DNA from: Pelargonium nanum
Taxonomy: Eukaryota; Streptophyta; Magnoliopsida; Geraniales; Geraniaceae
Direction of reading: 5' to 3'
DNA: 38,294 nt
Assembly (NCBI GenBank): GCA_036897485.1
Contig: JAYMTF010000366.1
Coordinates: forward strand, 1 to 38,294
The notes beneath the pieces are model-generated. The model was not told the DNA's origin. It searched no databases and worked only from the letters and a program-made list of their open reading frames with translations. The position numbers were made by a program, and so were the translations under genes. This document shows positions 38,226 to 38,294 of the stretch, piece by piece. Every line of letters begins with the position of its first letter. Position 1 is the stretch's first letter.

Positions 38226-38278
38226 CTTTATATAGTGGTTAGAAGTTCCATTGTTTCTTCATTTTTCCGATGTGGGAC
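38226..38278 (-). promoter_or_regulatory. snRNA-type promoter pair: USE plus TATA, reading leftwards
   Basis: On the minus strand, GTCCCACATCG (38278-38268) is a perfect match to the plant snRNA upstream sequence element RTCCCACATCG. It is followed after 33 bases by TATATAAA (38234-38227). In plants a USE-TATA gap of about 33-34 marks RNA polymerase II snRNA genes and about 23-24 marks polymerase III ones. The sequence downstream, where transcription should start near 38200, does not resemble the 5' ends of U1, U2, U4 or U5, so the product is unknown or decayed. Confidence 0.6.
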
Positions 38279-38294
38279 AAAAGTTCAATTTATA

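Overview
The window is nuclear DNA of a flowering plant, probably a eudicot. Intergenic DNA is AT-rich, genes are split by GT-AG introns, five of the six proteins belong to plant families, and the non-genic DNA is full of small plant transposons (Stowaway, hAT-like and PIF/Harbinger-like MITEs, tRNA-derived SINEs, a LINE scrap). I cannot name the species. All statements about similarity rest on recognising sequence from memory, not on searches.

Six protein-coding genes are supported. (1) 3730-5658 (+): an intronless CDS for a 'WRKY19-like' cysteine/HGGG-repeat protein, behind a long 5' leader that is probably spliced. (2) 7546-13290 (+): a nine-exon calcium-dependent protein kinase closest to CPK3. 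(3) 14463-15098 (-): an intronless protein with two ubiquitin-like folds. (4) 15647-18656 (+): a four-exon plastid-type CPBP (CAAX protease-like) membrane protein whose first intron is built of tandem repeats. (5) 23822-30867 (+): a sixteen-exon membrane-anchored AAA ATPase of the MSP1/ATAD1-like group. (6) 31912-33983 (-): a five-exon reticulon-like protein. Every exon model keeps reading frame across all junctions (CDS lengths 1605, 1188, 2511 and 780 nt for genes 2, 4, 5 and 6).

Layout: 1-1640 is transposon-rich upstream DNA with a SINE. 1640-6010 is gene 1. 6010-7545 is a spacer. 7546-13290 is the kinase, with MITEs in introns 2, 4 and 8. Genes 3 and 4 are divergent across about 550 bp. 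18657-23030 is an intergenic transposon field with nested insertions. Genes 5 and 6 are convergent. 34000-38294 holds no convincing protein gene but has a strong inverted-repeat element and, at the right edge, an snRNA-type promoter pair (USE plus TATA) reading leftwards.

The genes do not form a pathway; this is an ordinary plant gene neighbourhood. I found no clear new multi-gene system. The points most worth a second look are the duplicated splice donors in intron 1 of the CPBP gene, the two-domain ubiquitin-like orphan, the uncharacterised HGGG-repeat protein, the inverted-repeat element near 34.9 kb, and the USE/TATA pair without a recognisable snRNA.
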